A stretch of DNA of 64,000 bases from Morella rubra. Its lineage: Eukaryota > Streptophyta > Magnoliopsida > Fagales > Myricaceae. Every line of letters starts with the position of its first letter. Within the stretch, counting starts at the first letter, position 1. The notes beneath the pieces are model-generated. The model was not told where the DNA came from and ran no database searches. It saw nothing but the letters and a program-made list of their open reading frames with translations. Position numbers and translations under genes: made by a program. Below, piece by piece: positions 33,969 through 45,900 of this stretch. Where the stretch lies: contig CM025850.1 of the NCBI GenBank assembly GCA_003952965.2, positions 21,292,615-21,356,614 on the forward strand, in the 5' to 3' direction.

Positions 33969-36900
33969 TCAGCTTTGGGTACGCCTTCTGGGGCTCATCT
34001 TCTTTCTTGTGCTGCCCAATGCATGCTTAGAAGATGGTTGTGTCTCCACGGGAGGTTGAGATGGACCAACATCCTACAATGACACAAGAAAACAGCAAGT
34101 CAAAGAGTACCAACAACCCAATTTATTCTTCATTCCATCTAATATATAAACAGCAAGTCAAAGAGTAACAGCAATCCAATTTATTCATTTATCCCATCTA
34201 ATATATAAACAACAAGTGAAAGAGTAACAGTAACCCAATTTATTCATTTATCCCATCTAATATATAAACAACAAGTGAAAGAGTAACATAACCCAATTTA
34301 ATCATTTCATCTAATATATAAACAACTTACCAAAGATTCATTTAATCATATCGTACAAATAATATATCAAAGTAACTAAAATGCTTGCTTTATTTCATCA
34401 TATACCACAGTAACTAAAATAACTACCCAAGTAGTTCTACCTCTTCTATGAACCTTTTTCAAACTCATAAAAGCAAGCACAACACGTTAAGAAATATTTT
34501 CATATGTTTGCTATCACACTTACCACGTCAGTTTGTTGTGATTTTTTCTTTGGGCACGTCCTTGCATTATGACCCACCAGCTTACAAGTTTTGCATGCAT
34601 GTGCATACCCCTGCCTCGTCACTTTGTATGTCTCATCCGGCTCATCAGGAGCCCTTCTTCTAGCAATTCTAGGTCTGCCTGGTCCTCTCCTCACTTGTGG
34701 TGGTAGTACAATATCAAAGTCTTCTCGTGGCCACTCCTCAGGTCCAGGCATTGAGAGGATTGGTGGGCGATAAGCTTCTCTGAAAGTGTCCATGTGATAC
34801 CACCTAAAACCAAACATAAATCAATGATAAGTTATCAGCAATCTGAAACTTTACAATTCCAATAATTTACCTATGTACAAAGTCTTCAGGAGTTTTGTTG
34901 TCAAAGTACATGGCAGAAATGACGTGTGCACATGGGATTCCATTTAGTTGCCAACGTCCACACGAACATGTCATTTCGTTCATGTCAACTACCCTCCGTG
35001 CCTCAAAGTAATGATCAACCTCGAATTGACCAACAGATTTCCAGTGGCATATGTAGTTTCGTGCCACATCCTTGTGCCTCTCAAGCTTCTTCAGAATTTT
35101 TGGACAGATAGTGGCAGTAGCAGTGGCTGCTCCATCCCTCTTCGCTTCAAAGCGATTCATTAGTTTTCTTCTTATCATCTCCAGCATTGTAAGAAGCGGC
35201 TTATCCCTTGCATCTTTGATCCACGAGTTGAAACTTTCAGCCAAGTTATTCAACAGCAGATCACACTTGTTGGCAGTCCTAAATGCATGTCTGGACCAAG
35301 TAGCAGGGTCAATTTTGTCCAAGTACGTGAATGCATCCTCTTTTAGCTTCTTCATTTCATTCATATGGCGGTCGAATTGAGTCTTGTTTGTTGCCCTGGC
35401 AGCAGCCCATAACTCATCTTTGAACGCCTTCCCTTTAAAACCCTTCCTTTGAAGTTGGCGTGCAAATGACGCACGCAATGCCTATGTTCTGATGTAGGCG
35501 TAAGGATCTCAAAGGCATCCAAAAGGCCCTGTATAGGTGAAAAACATATCAGTAAGAATAATAAATGTGAAAGAACCATATGACAAGTATTTAGGCATTC
35601 TAGGTCAAAATGAAACCGTTACCTTTTGACGGTCGGACATAAAAGTGTAGCCTCGATAATCAAATGGTCCAACATCGTTATTTAGATTGTCTAAGAACCA
35701 TAACCATGAATCCTTGCACTCAGCCTCGACCACGGCATAGGCTATTGGGAATAAATCGTCATTCCTATCCAAACCAACTGCCGCTAGCAATTGACCACCA
35801 TGCCCTGCTTTTAGATGGCACCCATCTACAGCTATAACTGGCCTGCACCCCTCTAGAAAGCCCTTCTTACATGCATCTAGGCAAATGTACATCCTTAGAA
35901 AGTAGTCACCATCCTTCTGAATCTTGACTGTACTTCCCGGGTTCCACTTCCAAATTGCACGTCCATAATCCTTACAATGTTTGTAATGCTCATCATGGTT
36001 GCCATTTATAATCTTCAAGGCCTTCTTCCTCGCCTTATAACAATTTTGTTTACTCACCCCAATATTGAACTCTCGTCGAATCAAGTCTTGTAATGCGGTA
36101 AGTGAAATAGTCGGGGTATCTCTTATGTTAGGCAGATAGTATCGTGCTATCCAATCAACGTCTGCCTTCTTGTTGATGTAGTGGTTCCCACAACTATGTC
36201 TTCCAGACATAGACTTGATTTGAATAGCATTTCTGTCATTCGTCCAAGATGCATGAATTTTCCAAGAACATGCTGCCCCCTTGCATTCAGCCCGTACTCT
36301 GACCTTGTCATTCTTTTTAAACTTATAATCGAAGCTGTTTTGTAAACCATACAACTTCAATGCAGCTTTAAACTCTTTCGTGCTCTTGAAAAGTAGTCCA
36401 GTTTTGAGCTGGATCTTGCGCTTCATGTCAATGCTCGGGGCAAACTCAGGGTATCTTCTCTTGCCCGTACCATCTTCATCCTCATCACTTCCAGATGCGC
36501 TAATGAAGGTGTCACTTTCTGCTTCCACGTCACCAATATCACTTCCGGCATCAACCTCATCATCACCAATCCATGAACCAAACCAATTGGTATTCTTCAT
36601 GGACTCCCTTGCTTCGTTGACAATATTAGCAGAATAAAGGTCGTCCTCATCTTCATCAGTCATTTCAAAATCAGATAATACTACCTCTTCCTCCCTCTGA
36701 TTTCCACCACTGCTACTTCCACCTCTCAGTATTACTCTTTCACCCTCACTGCCCTCACTACCCTCACCATTCTTGTCACTATCAATCTCATCATTTTTGT
36801 CACTACCCTCAGCCCTTCCACTATTGACCCCATGCTCACTTGCGAGTTCATCTTCAGCATCCCCACTATGGTCCAACTCTCCCTCTGCTGCAGGACATTG

Positions 36901-37254
36901 ACGTTGACCATAGTCAATGACATTCAGCTCCTCAACAAATTCTGGTAACTGAACAGTGTGCTCAACGTAAACGTTGATGATTGAAGCACATTCACTTTCA
37001 ATCCTACAGATCAGATCAATCACGTCACCATCTGTTTTCAAAGGGTGAAATTTATGCCCCTGACTCTCATGGCCCAATCTATACCAAAACTTCACATCTC
37101 CCAAATAACCGAGGTCATTTAGGCATCCATTGAAGTCGACAATGGTTAGGTAGTCAGCATCCATAGTCCCAACATCCTGTTTCTCTCCACCTATATAATC
37201 TAGGGGTTCACCCCCAAATAGCCCAGCATGGTGGATGACCACGTTGATTTTCAT
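33969..37254 (-). CDS. MULE-A transposase (mudrA-type), one apparent frameshift
   Basis: Four coding exons on the reverse strand: 37254-35623, 35528-34871, 34803-34524 and 34073-33969, all with GT-AG borders; a 5' leader intron ends at 37257. Lengths 1632, 658, 280 and 105 sum to one base short of a multiple of three. The shortage maps near 35455, where HLHANFK in one frame must continue as GFKGKAFKDELW in the next. With that base the product would be about 891 residues. Domains in order: N-terminal PB1-like region (about 1-110), a long acidic Ser/Glu/Asp-rich linker, a MuDR-type DNA-binding domain (about 275-345), then the MULE core with Asp477 (VIAVDGCHLK), Asp541 (FMSDRQKG) and the presumed third acid in LAESFN. 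A SWIM finger CSCGRWQLNGIPCAH and a C-terminal knuckle CKTCKLVGHNARTC follow. It catalyses cut-and-paste transposition. The frameshift may be real or an assembly error. Confidence 0.92.
34091..34330. repeat. Tandem repeat of about 59 bp, four copies, in transposase intron 3
   Basis: Units start at about 34091, 34149, 34208 and 34267 (AACAGCAAGTCAAAGAGTA / AACAACAAGTGAAAGAGTA) and each ends CATCTAATATATA; a partial fifth begins at 34321. Spacing is 58-59 bp. It lies wholly within the intron between exons 3 and 4. Confidence 0.9.
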
Positions 37255-38072
37255 ACCTGCATGAGTTCAGTAGAAGCTATAGTAACGTGCATGAAAAAAC
37301 AAAGGGACTAAATCAATTAAAAGCTATAATACCGGGACCATATAAAGGTCAAGTCAATTATTCAAACTGAACCCACTTGCTGTGAACGTGCATACGTACA
37401 AGGACTAACATAAATAAAGCACAGTCTGGATTTGGGACCACCTAGTAGTTAGTTAGAATCCAATGTGGATCTGGGACCATTACCCCGACACACTTTTGAC
37501 TAAGGGAATGGATCCAAAATCTATATAATGTTTTGGGACCACTTCAGATACTGCTATGTGCGATTAGAGACAAACTAAACAACAAAACACAAATTTACAA
37601 GCCCGACACACCAAAAATCACAACTACACCTCCACTTCAGATACTGCCATGTGCGATTAGAGACAAAAAACAAACAAACCCACGTCACAACCAACAAATC
37701 TACAACTACACCTCCACCAACTCAATCTTACTTCATCAAATGAGACAAAATAGGTCATACAAAAGCAAGGCAAAGTGTTAGTTATATATCGTACCTCTAG
37801 CGAACTTCGATCGCTTGACACCAACGGGAAATCACGAAAGTCCTCACTACTTTTCGAATGGAAAATCACTTGTAGGAATTAGGGTCTCAATATTATCTTC
37901 AAGATTTGGGTTAGGTTACGGGATGAAATCGAATTTAGGGGATAGGGTTTCTGGGTGAGAGGTTTGGTCGAATTGGGAATCTGAGTGTTTAACGTTAAGT
38001 GAGGGATCTGATAGGTTTTGCTTCACGTGGGGACAACGTAGTAATTTTCTAAACCCACGTGTCAATTGTTTC
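37255..38072 (-). promoter_or_regulatory. 5' leader and leader intron of the MULE-A transposase
   Basis: A splice acceptor (CATGCAG) ends two bases before the ATG at 37254. A fitting donor, GAG/GTACGA on the reverse strand, lies near 37795, giving a leader intron of roughly 530 bp. Within it, ACTTCAGATACTGC followed by ATGTGCGATTAGAGACAAA occurs twice (37541 and 37634). Confidence 0.55.
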
Positions 38073-38253
38073 CGCTGACATGGAGAGAGAGATCTGATGT
38101 GGACTACTTCCGTCAAATGGGGTAACGGAATGTGGAGGAGGGACCGACGGCAGAACAGATTGGAGAGCCTGAGGACTTTATATATGCTTTTAATATCACA
38201 TGGACTAATTAGATTTTCGCGTAAAGCACAGGGACCAATTTGATATTTATCCC
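38073..38253 (-). repeat. Right terminal inverted repeat of MULE-A
   Basis: 181 bp; its reverse complement begins GGGATAAATATC and matches the left TIR nearly base for base. It also holds the inward TATATAAAG box (reverse of 38176-38184). Confidence 0.96.
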
Positions 38254-38262
38254 TTCAATTTT
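38254..38262. repeat. Right 9-bp target-site duplication of MULE-A
   Basis: TTCAATTTT, identical to the left copy at 32557-32565. Confidence 0.97.
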
Positions 38263-38449
38263 TGGGTCTATTTTGAGAAGGAGGTGATGGGGGTGGACTT
38301 CATGGATAACCTGCTCGGGCTGCACGGTTCCTTCAACCGTTAGCGCCTCGACAGGCCTTGACGCTCTGACCTCCTTAGCTGACGCCTCCCACCTCCCAGT
38401 CGGGCGAAGAAATTCCCGTCCCTAGTCAATCCAAATCTTACCAATCGAA

Positions 38450-39822
38450 ATGGAGTCGAGCATTCTAGAGTCGATCGGTGTGGATATCATCGGCGTGATG
38501 TCCCCAGTCTCAATCTGCATGCTCCTGGTAGTTTTCCTTGTCTACTCCCTTTCTCCTTCCAGCCCCTTCTCATCTTCCTCCACTCCCCTCCGAACAGCCG
38601 CCAATCTCGTTTACCTCGAGACCCCTTCCGACTCCGCCGCCCAAAAGCTTGAAGGCGCTCTCTTGAACGCCTTAGTCTTTGTCATCCTCATCGCCCTCGT
38701 CACCTTCCTTCTGGTCGTCCTCTACTACTACAACTTCACAAATTTCTTGAAGAACTACATGCGTTTCTCCGCCTTCTTCGTACTGGCTACCATGGGCGGC
38801 TCCATCTTCCTCTCCATAATCCAGCAGTTCTCCATACCAATCGACTCCATCACTTGCTTCTTGCTGCTTTTCAACTTTACGGTAGTGGGTGTGTTGTCTG
38901 TGTTCTCAGGTGGGATACCTATATTGTTTAGGCAAGCTTATATGGTGTCATTGGGGATAATCGTTGCAGCGTGGTTTGCGAAATTGCCTGAATGGACCAC
39001 TTGGGTTTTGCTGGTGGCATTGGCTGTGTACGATTTGGTGGCTGTTTTGGCCCCTGGCGGACCGCTGAAACTATTGGTGGAATTAGCATCAAATCGGGAT
39101 GATGAATTGCCGGCATTGGTCTACGAGGCTCGGCCGACCGTCTTGGGTAATACGGAAAATAGGGGGTCTAGTTTGGGGGTTTTGGTTGGTGGTGTTTCAG
39201 ATTCTGGGTCGGTTGAGCTGCAGGCGGTTCAGCGTGATAACTTGAATCAAACAGAGGGCGGGAATCGAAGTGATTCTGAGTATACCGCTGTTGAGGTTCT
39301 GAGATTTCGAGATGAGGATGAGAGTGGTAGAGATGAAGGGGAGAGTTCCCCGTTGGTGGGTTATTCGCGTGAAAAGTATTCGCCCAGCAGTGAAATCGTC
39401 GGAATATTCAACGACTGTAGTTGTTGCATCTGATCAAATTCGGAATAGGGAGTCTGAGATTGTTGTTGACGAGGAGATGATCTCCACTTGTTGAGATGAT
39501 TGGAGTGAGAAACAACGGAGAGCGGACAAGCAGGGACAATGCCGAGGTGGCGAGTAGAGGTATTAAACTTGGCCTCGGAGACTTCGTTTTCTATAGCGTT
39601 CTTGTGGGTAGAGCTGCAATGTATGATCTTATGACAGTATATGCTTGTTACCTTGCCATCATTTCGGGACTTGGGTGCACTCTTATTCTGCTGTCGCTGT
39701 TCCGTCGAGCGCTCCCTGCCTTGCCTATTTCGATTGCATTGGGTGTTGTTTTTTACTTCTTGACTCGTTTGTTAATGGAACCTTTTGTTGTTGGGACAGC
39801 GACAAATTTGATGATGTTTTGA
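38450..39822 (+). CDS. Presenilin (gamma-secretase-type aspartyl protease), two frameshifts in the loop
   Basis: Intronless, as plant presenilins are. The N-terminal part (from ATG 38450) has about six membrane segments: [20 protein letters not shown] in TM3, and [13 protein letters not shown] with the first catalytic Asp in TM6. After a hydrophilic loop rich in Ser, Glu and Asp, the C-terminal part has [17 protein letters not shown] (second catalytic Asp, GxGD motif), then ALPALPISI (PAL motif) and a hydrophobic end with the stop at 39820-39822. Between them the frame changes twice: once at about 39376-39392, and again at 39480, where one extra A stands between GAGGAGATG and TCTCCACTTGTTGAG. 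As written, the first ORF ends at 39433. Both breaks lie in the poorly conserved loop, so true inactivation and sequence error are both possible. Role in family: intramembrane cleavage in the endomembrane system. MULE-A ends 197 bp upstream of the start codon. Confidence 0.93.
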
Positions 39823-42800
39823 TTATTCAATTTTGAGTTGAGCAAGTAAATGTCAGGGACATACTGTTGTTTTCACAGGCATGAGATTTGTAAACAGGGT
39901 GAAAGGTTTAGCTTCAGGAAATTTTTCTTGTAACTTTCTTCTAGATTCAATCTGTGGATCGATAGTGTGGCAACTTTGTAAGGCCATAAGGTAATGAACT
40001 GAAATGTATGTTGACCGGCCTTAAGGGTCTTTCTTTTATAAATTTTTAAACAGTTGGTGATACTGTGATATACAGGGGATGTCTTCCTAATCCAGCTTTC
40101 ATTCTAAGATGGGAAGGTAGCTAAGCTATTGTAGATGTCTTCCTAATTCAGCTTTCGTTCTAACTAAGATGGTAAGGTAGCTAAGCTATCAAAACACGTT
40201 GATTCATAAACTGATAAATGTTCCTTATGGTACCGAAGTCCTTTAAACCAATGTTAGATGAATAATCTTAAAGACTATTTATTGAGGGGTGGTTAGGTAA
40301 TGACTTAGACTTTGTTATTTCAGCATACCTAAATAAGCTATGCTTTTTCAGTAGAACTGCAGATGAATACTCAGGAAATTTGTTTTGTCTCTGCGGGTAG
40401 TTACTTCTTGATCCAATGAGCTAAGAGCCTTTTTCTTCAGTTTCTGAGGCATTTTTTCACATGGTAAATTTCAGATGGGAAAAAATTTAGAGACACAGGG
40501 CATTCTTGCAATGAGCTAAGGGCCTTAGATTTTTCCTCTCTTATTTTGTTTGCTAGTTCGTGCATTTTTCTACCCTTACCTTGTATTAGAAACCCAGGCT
40601 GCTCCCACCCCTTTCCCCTGGGTCTTGTTTTCTTTTGTGATGTAAATGACCATTTCACATTTGTGAATGGAGGAGCAACATCTGAAACACTTACAGCATT
40701 GCATATGTAGAGTAGGATGTATACTGCATCAATGACACCATAAGTTAGTCTACAGATGACGCTATACCCCATTTGTCAAGGTTACGAAAGGTCTAATAAG
40801 CACATTCCTGAAACTGTCTATTTCAGATTCTATTCTTTGATGGTACTTGCTTTCCGACAATGTTGATAGGTTGTGTATCTTAGTGATAAATGGCACTCAG
40901 ATAAAATATGGTTAAAAACTTGCCCAGAGTGCCAGACTTAAATATGGGAACTGTTGAAGATAAATTTATAACTACCACAGATTGCCATCAGTGTATTACT
41001 CCGAATGTTTGCGGATTTCTTTGTGACCAACTGAAAACGTTGGGGGTGTGACTACAAAAAATATCTTTCCGTCAGTTATTGGTAATATTATCGTCAGTGA
41101 TCTACAATGCTTTCATTCTATGAAATGCTTCAGTTGGCTCCCCTTTGTGGTCGGCCTTCTTATCACACTGCATCCTTTCTCTTGATGGGGATAGCTCATG
41201 AACTCCTGTGAAACCAATTATTCATGTTTAACATCTCTGTGTGCTTTCAGTTAGAACTGAAATTAGTGGTATAATAGATTTTTTTTTTCTTAATCATGCC
41301 GACATTACTTTTTTAAATTTTATCTATTTCATTACTATGCAATTCTGATCACCCTTTGGTGGATTAGAAGATGATTCCTATGAGCACTTTGATCTCAGTC
41401 GGGAAAATTCTTGACAAATTGATGATTTGGTAAGTTATTTAGCACCTCTTTCATGGGAAAACTAGGCGAGGTTTTAGGGTTTTGACAGTATGTAGAAGAA
41501 CTAAGTTTTAAGTTTAGACAAAAGAGGGAACAATATCTGTGTATAATAACAATTTGTAAGGGAGAGAAGGGGAGGAGAATACAAAAGCAATATGCCTTAG
41601 TTTGCAGAACTTGGTAATTCAATATAAAAGTCTTATTCACTGAGTTCAATGTAGCATTCTTATGTTGACCCATTGGCCTGTATTTTTTCTGCTGACCTGC
41701 ATCCTAGTTTAACTAATAAAATGTGTTCTAAGGCAAATGTAGTTAGCATCATTCGTTGGTTCTATTTCCAAATGCATGACTAGAAAGTTTTCACGCTCTT
41801 TGCTGCTTAGAAATGCCAATGTGGTAATAGCTTAGTATCATTCGAAACTGTCTATTCTTCGTACTACTAACTTGCGAAGAAATAGTATGTGCAGATATTT
41901 TACAAAATTCAGATTAAACCTTGTGCATAAAAATGCCCATAAAAGAAATTGCTTACGGAAATTAAATCTGTTGTAACCTCAAAACTCTTAATTACCTGAT
42001 GTCAAATCATATAGAACTCCTCTCAACCTGATCTATTGTGGTAAGTGAGGTAACAGAAGAAAAACTTTCAGTTTCCTAAACTACGAATTAGGGCATCTGA
42101 CTTTGTTTCATGGCAGCATGAGAAAGTATTTTTCGCATAAGCTAGACAGTAAGTGCATCACTTTCAGTAGACAACTGATGTTATAATAAGTGCATGCTTT
42201 ACATCTTCGTTTCACCTAAAACGTGACAACCACAATACATCTTTGTTTTTTTTTTTTGGTCTGTGAGGAATCCTCAGTTTTCATGTTAGTTGTGTGTCTT
42301 GTTTATTGTACATGGTGACTGCTAAAAATGTAGTGGATTCCAAGTGATTGGGTCTCAAGCTAAGATTAAATGGTTAAACTTCAGCTATGTGTATGATCAA
42401 TAGACCATTTGCCTTTCACAAAAGAGGATTTTCTTGTTGAATTATTTGTGTTTAGTGGGAGTGGCAGGCTTCCTTCCCTTGTCCTCCAGCTTGACAATGA
42501 TTAATAGCCAGATGTAGGAAAAGGCAAATAACAGATCTAAAGACCTCCTACTTGATACCACACTCATGGTGTCTTCCTTTGTATTTTATTGTACTGAAGG
42601 CTGGGAAAATGTGTAAACCCCCCTAGATTCCCTTGTTTCCCTCATTGAGACTCTGCTTTATGTTATGACCAGAAAACTGCTTCTTGATTTCCATTTCAAA
42701 TTGTTCTCGACTTTTATTCAATAGGAGGTTATCTGAACACTGTATGTAAGACTTGTGATTCAGGCAATCCATCTAACCACACACTTTTTTTTACTCTCTC

Positions 42801-44924
42801 TTGCTCTCTGTCAACACAGCGCCTAACATTAACAAAGTATGTTTCTCTTTGATTTTGGTCATCCCACCTACCTGCCCCACTTCCCTTTCTCTTCTATATT
42901 TTTCTATTGTTGTTTCACTATGAATCTTTCTGACGTCCGAGGTGATAAATTAGCAGAGCTACGGAGAATCTGGGTTGATTGAAATGTTAATTAGAGGATA
43001 TTCTTTTGTAATTTTGTGCCGTTTGTTGTGTGATTCTGGGGATTATGTGGACCTGTTGATTGGAGGATACTTTTTTAAGCAACTATGCTGTCTCCTGCTG
43101 TTTTTGGTAGTGGTAACTCGCCCGAGTTGACTCAGTCGCTGTTCTGTCCTATGGTAATCAATCTTGTTGTTGGTATTTCTATAAGCAAAACTTGGCCTCG
43201 ATTCAATGCTACTCAAAGATGTGGAACAAAGAAAAAAAAAAATTGACCTGTGGGAACCTCCCTCGAGGTGAAGACAGGGAAAGTGATCCTCAGCCTTGGA
43301 CATGATTGAGAGCCAACCGGCTTTGGACAGGAAAGTGGCTCTTCTCTTCAGTTGATGCAAACAGGGCTGGATTACCATGGTCAACAACTCAACACTAGCT
43401 TGACCCACTTGCCTCCATCCCTCTAATTCCTCCAGTCCCAGGTAGGAGTTTCTTGCTGCTGATATCTGCAGGATTAGCTGGTCTGACAAAACTTAGGGCC
43501 ATATGATGGGTCTGCTATTGTGGTGATACATGTTCATTTGGAGGCTAGAGTGACAGAAATCTGGATGTTTCATTTGGCAATCTCATCACACACATGATCA
43601 TGTAGGAAAAGCACAAAGCAAAAGAAGAAGAAGAAGAAGAAGAGGATTTTGACATTGAGGACTTGGTGGAATGACAGGGCAGAATCGGTTTGGGTACTCA
43701 TGCCGAGTCCATGATATCAAATATTAGGTTTAGGAAGTTAGGATTTACATGGCTGTGCTTCTTCAGTTTTTTGTTTCCTTTTTCAGACATGGTTTTCCTT
43801 TGATTTAAAACTGAAAGCAACAGGTGGGTAATTGGTGCTGCATCAGTTTCTCTGCTATTTGTACCAAGTGATTCGGTAAGCAGTGGAAAATTGAAGGAAA
43901 GTTCTTGTAGTACCCAATATTTCTATTCTGAAATGGGTGAAAAACAAAAGAGAAGATTCAAATCTGTAGTAAAAAAGTGATAAGAGTATTTGCTTATTTT
44001 GTATTCCTTTCGAGATTTGAGACACAGTTTTGGCTTGAGAGGTGTCTAAATTTTTATTTAGATTCAGACACCCTGGAAAAGTTTCAAGAATTTGATGGTT
44101 GATGTGTTTTGTCTCTTATCTTAATCAACGTTTTCTGAGGACAACAGGTGAATGCAATGCCACTGTGCTTGCTCTAGAGATTTTTTCCTAGAAATAAAAG
44201 AAATAGCAAAAAGTCAGTTCAGAATCCCAATAATGGCAGAGAAAGCAAACGGTTCATCTTCTAGACTTAGCTCCATGGCGAAGAGCTTTGGAGCCTGAAG
44301 CAGCTAGAAGTTTAAGCAGTACCAATGGGGCATATTTTGGGCTTTCATCTCCTTCTTGGATTAGTCTTATAAATATATACTTGGGCACCTTGAGAAAGCG
44401 CTTCAAACTCATCGAGTCGTATGTATGATATCATCACTTTGTTAGGTATGGTTTTGAGAAATCTTAGTGTGAGGTCAAGGATATTAGGCAGCGTTTCTTA
44501 GGGATTTATATGTGATAGTATTATATTTTCAGGTACCTACGAGTTCTAACACAAATTGCACTTTTGCTTCCCAAAAAACACAAACAACAATGACAGTAAA
44601 ATTGGGAGAAAACAAGAAAAAAGAAAAAGAAAAAAAAGAAGAACGCTGATACGACAAAGGTAAAGTTTCCTTCATGTCTCACGTGATTGTGTCCATCTAA
44701 CTTTTGTCAGTTTTTTTTTCACAAGTTGTGCTTGATTGATGCTTCGCCCTCAATCATAATTAATTTTTGTTGCCCAACGGTAACTGCACCAAAAGCACTG
44801 TCTGGGACGTTTGCATGTTGCAAAAGTAAGTTTAGGCTTCACAAAAGCCCTAACATGTAGAACCTTTCTATTGGGATATGGTTGTCAACGAGGCTAGCTG
44901 CTCATCAACAATTCGGACTCGATT
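39823..44924. other. Long stretch without recognised gene downstream of presenilin
   Basis: The first 200-300 bases are probably presenilin 3' UTR. A tandem duplication of about 56 bp (GATGTCTTCCTAAT[CT]CAGCTTTC...) lies at about 40078-40190. A (GAA)n microsatellite is at about 43622-43642, and A-rich runs lie near 44610-44640. ORFs up to 148 codons on the reverse strand (43043-43489) show no family resemblance. I see no transposon protein in these 5 kb, which is unusual for the window; it may be old intergenic sequence. Confidence 0.5.
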
Positions 44925-44929
44925 GGGAT

Positions 44930-45180
44930 AAATTTATAGCTAAAATAATGTGTTCATGTAGTTTGATGTTTTTCCATTTTAGTCTCTAAGGTAATTTTTT
45001 TTTCCCTATCCTTGTGGTATGACCAATTTCCTACTTATGTCCCTCCATCCACTTGTCGCTCGTGCTGATTGGACAAGTCCCTTATTCCACATTGTGCGCC
45101 ACATCTGCAAATAAAATCCTTTATTACAAAAACACCCACTGCCACCTCACTTAAAACAAAAATAGGGATGCTTCTTGCAA
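44930..45180 (+). repeat. Left terminal repeat of MULE-B
   Basis: Contains GCTAAAATAA, TTTGATGTTTTTCC, GGTATGAC and CACCCACTGCCACCTCACTT in the same order and spacing as the reverse complement of 62905-62650. The outer border is approximate. Confidence 0.75.
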
Positions 45181-45298
45181 AAACCTAGAGCCCAATATTT
45201 GTCTTCATTAGTTTGCACCCAAATCAGGTCGGATGTCCCAAAGACGCTCATCTACTTTATTTGTGAGCGATGGTAGATGTGGACGATAGGAAATGAGT

Positions 45299-45900
45299 GA
45301 CTCTAAGGTGCCAAACGATAGACCTCTATGCTTTTGTGGAACTACAGCTTGGGTAAGGTTTAGTACAACAGAGCTAAATCCAAGACGAAGATTCTTTTGG
45401 TTGCTCACAATATTTTGCCGCCACAGTGAGTACCTCCTGTCGGATTATTTTGAAAATCATCTTCACATTCAACTACTACCAAACTGCTCTCCTCCTCCTT
45501 ATAGATAATCTCCTATTAAACACTTAAGATAATTGATTTTGTCAACTAGTACAAAATTTGAAATTCATACATTATGATTAGTACCAAAATAATGAACAAG
45601 AGTACAACAAAATCCAATAGTCTCCACTAAGCAATAAATCTAGAAGTAAGGGGATCATTCCCGATTTTAGTTTTATCTTTCGAGTTTCCTTATTGATTGT
45701 AGAGGCCCACGGCCTCTGATTACTTTGAGTGGAGGAGCAGTTGAAGATTGTGAAGGAGCAACTTTACAAATAGGAGGCTATGGAGGAGCAGCTGAAGATT
45801 ATGGACGAGCAGCTCCACAAATAGCAGGTTATGGAGAAGCGACTTAAGGGTATTCTTTTGGGTTTATGTGTGTTCTTCTATTGTTGCCTCATCCTAGAAT
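45299..45900 (+). pseudogene. GRF zinc-finger, coiled-coil, TM gene of MULE-B, broken
   Basis: From ATG 45294 the frame reads MSDSKVPNDRPLCFCG, then STTELNPRRRFF, the front of a GRF finger (compare TSWTQRNPGRRFF in MULE-A). After a frameshift GCS and, later, YFE follow. At about 45730-45850 EEQLKIVKEQLYK and MEEQLKIMDEQLHK form two heptad-rich repeats separated by stops, followed at once by a hydrophobic run, LKGILLGLCVFFYCCLILE. Order finger, coiled coil, membrane anchor is the same as in the intact MULE-A gene, in the same place and direction relative to the left TIR. Confidence 0.72.

Larger units (their letters stand above)
32566..38253 (-). mobile_element. MULE-A: complete Mutator-like element carrying two convergent genes
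   Basis: A 5,688-bp DNA transposon bounded by a perfect 9-bp target duplication and by about 180-bp inverted repeats that begin GGGATAAATA. A transposase gene is read inward from the right end (37254 to 33969, reverse strand) and a GRF zinc-finger gene inward from the left end (33027 to 33455). Both have 5' untranslated introns that begin near the TIR. The terminal repeats differ by about five changes only, so the insertion is fairly recent. The transposase appears to carry one single-base frameshift. The plan matches maize MuDR (mudrA and mudrB convergent from the two TIRs), but the second gene is not mudrB-like. Confidence 0.96.

Noticed and set aside
34091-34330. CRISPR-like array of regularly spaced repeats
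   Set aside because: The whole 59-bp unit is repeated without variable spacers; it is a eukaryotic minisatellite in an intron.
43043-43489. 148-codon reverse ORF downstream of presenilin
   Set aside because: No family resemblance, no conserved motif, and low-complexity Ser/His/Arg composition.
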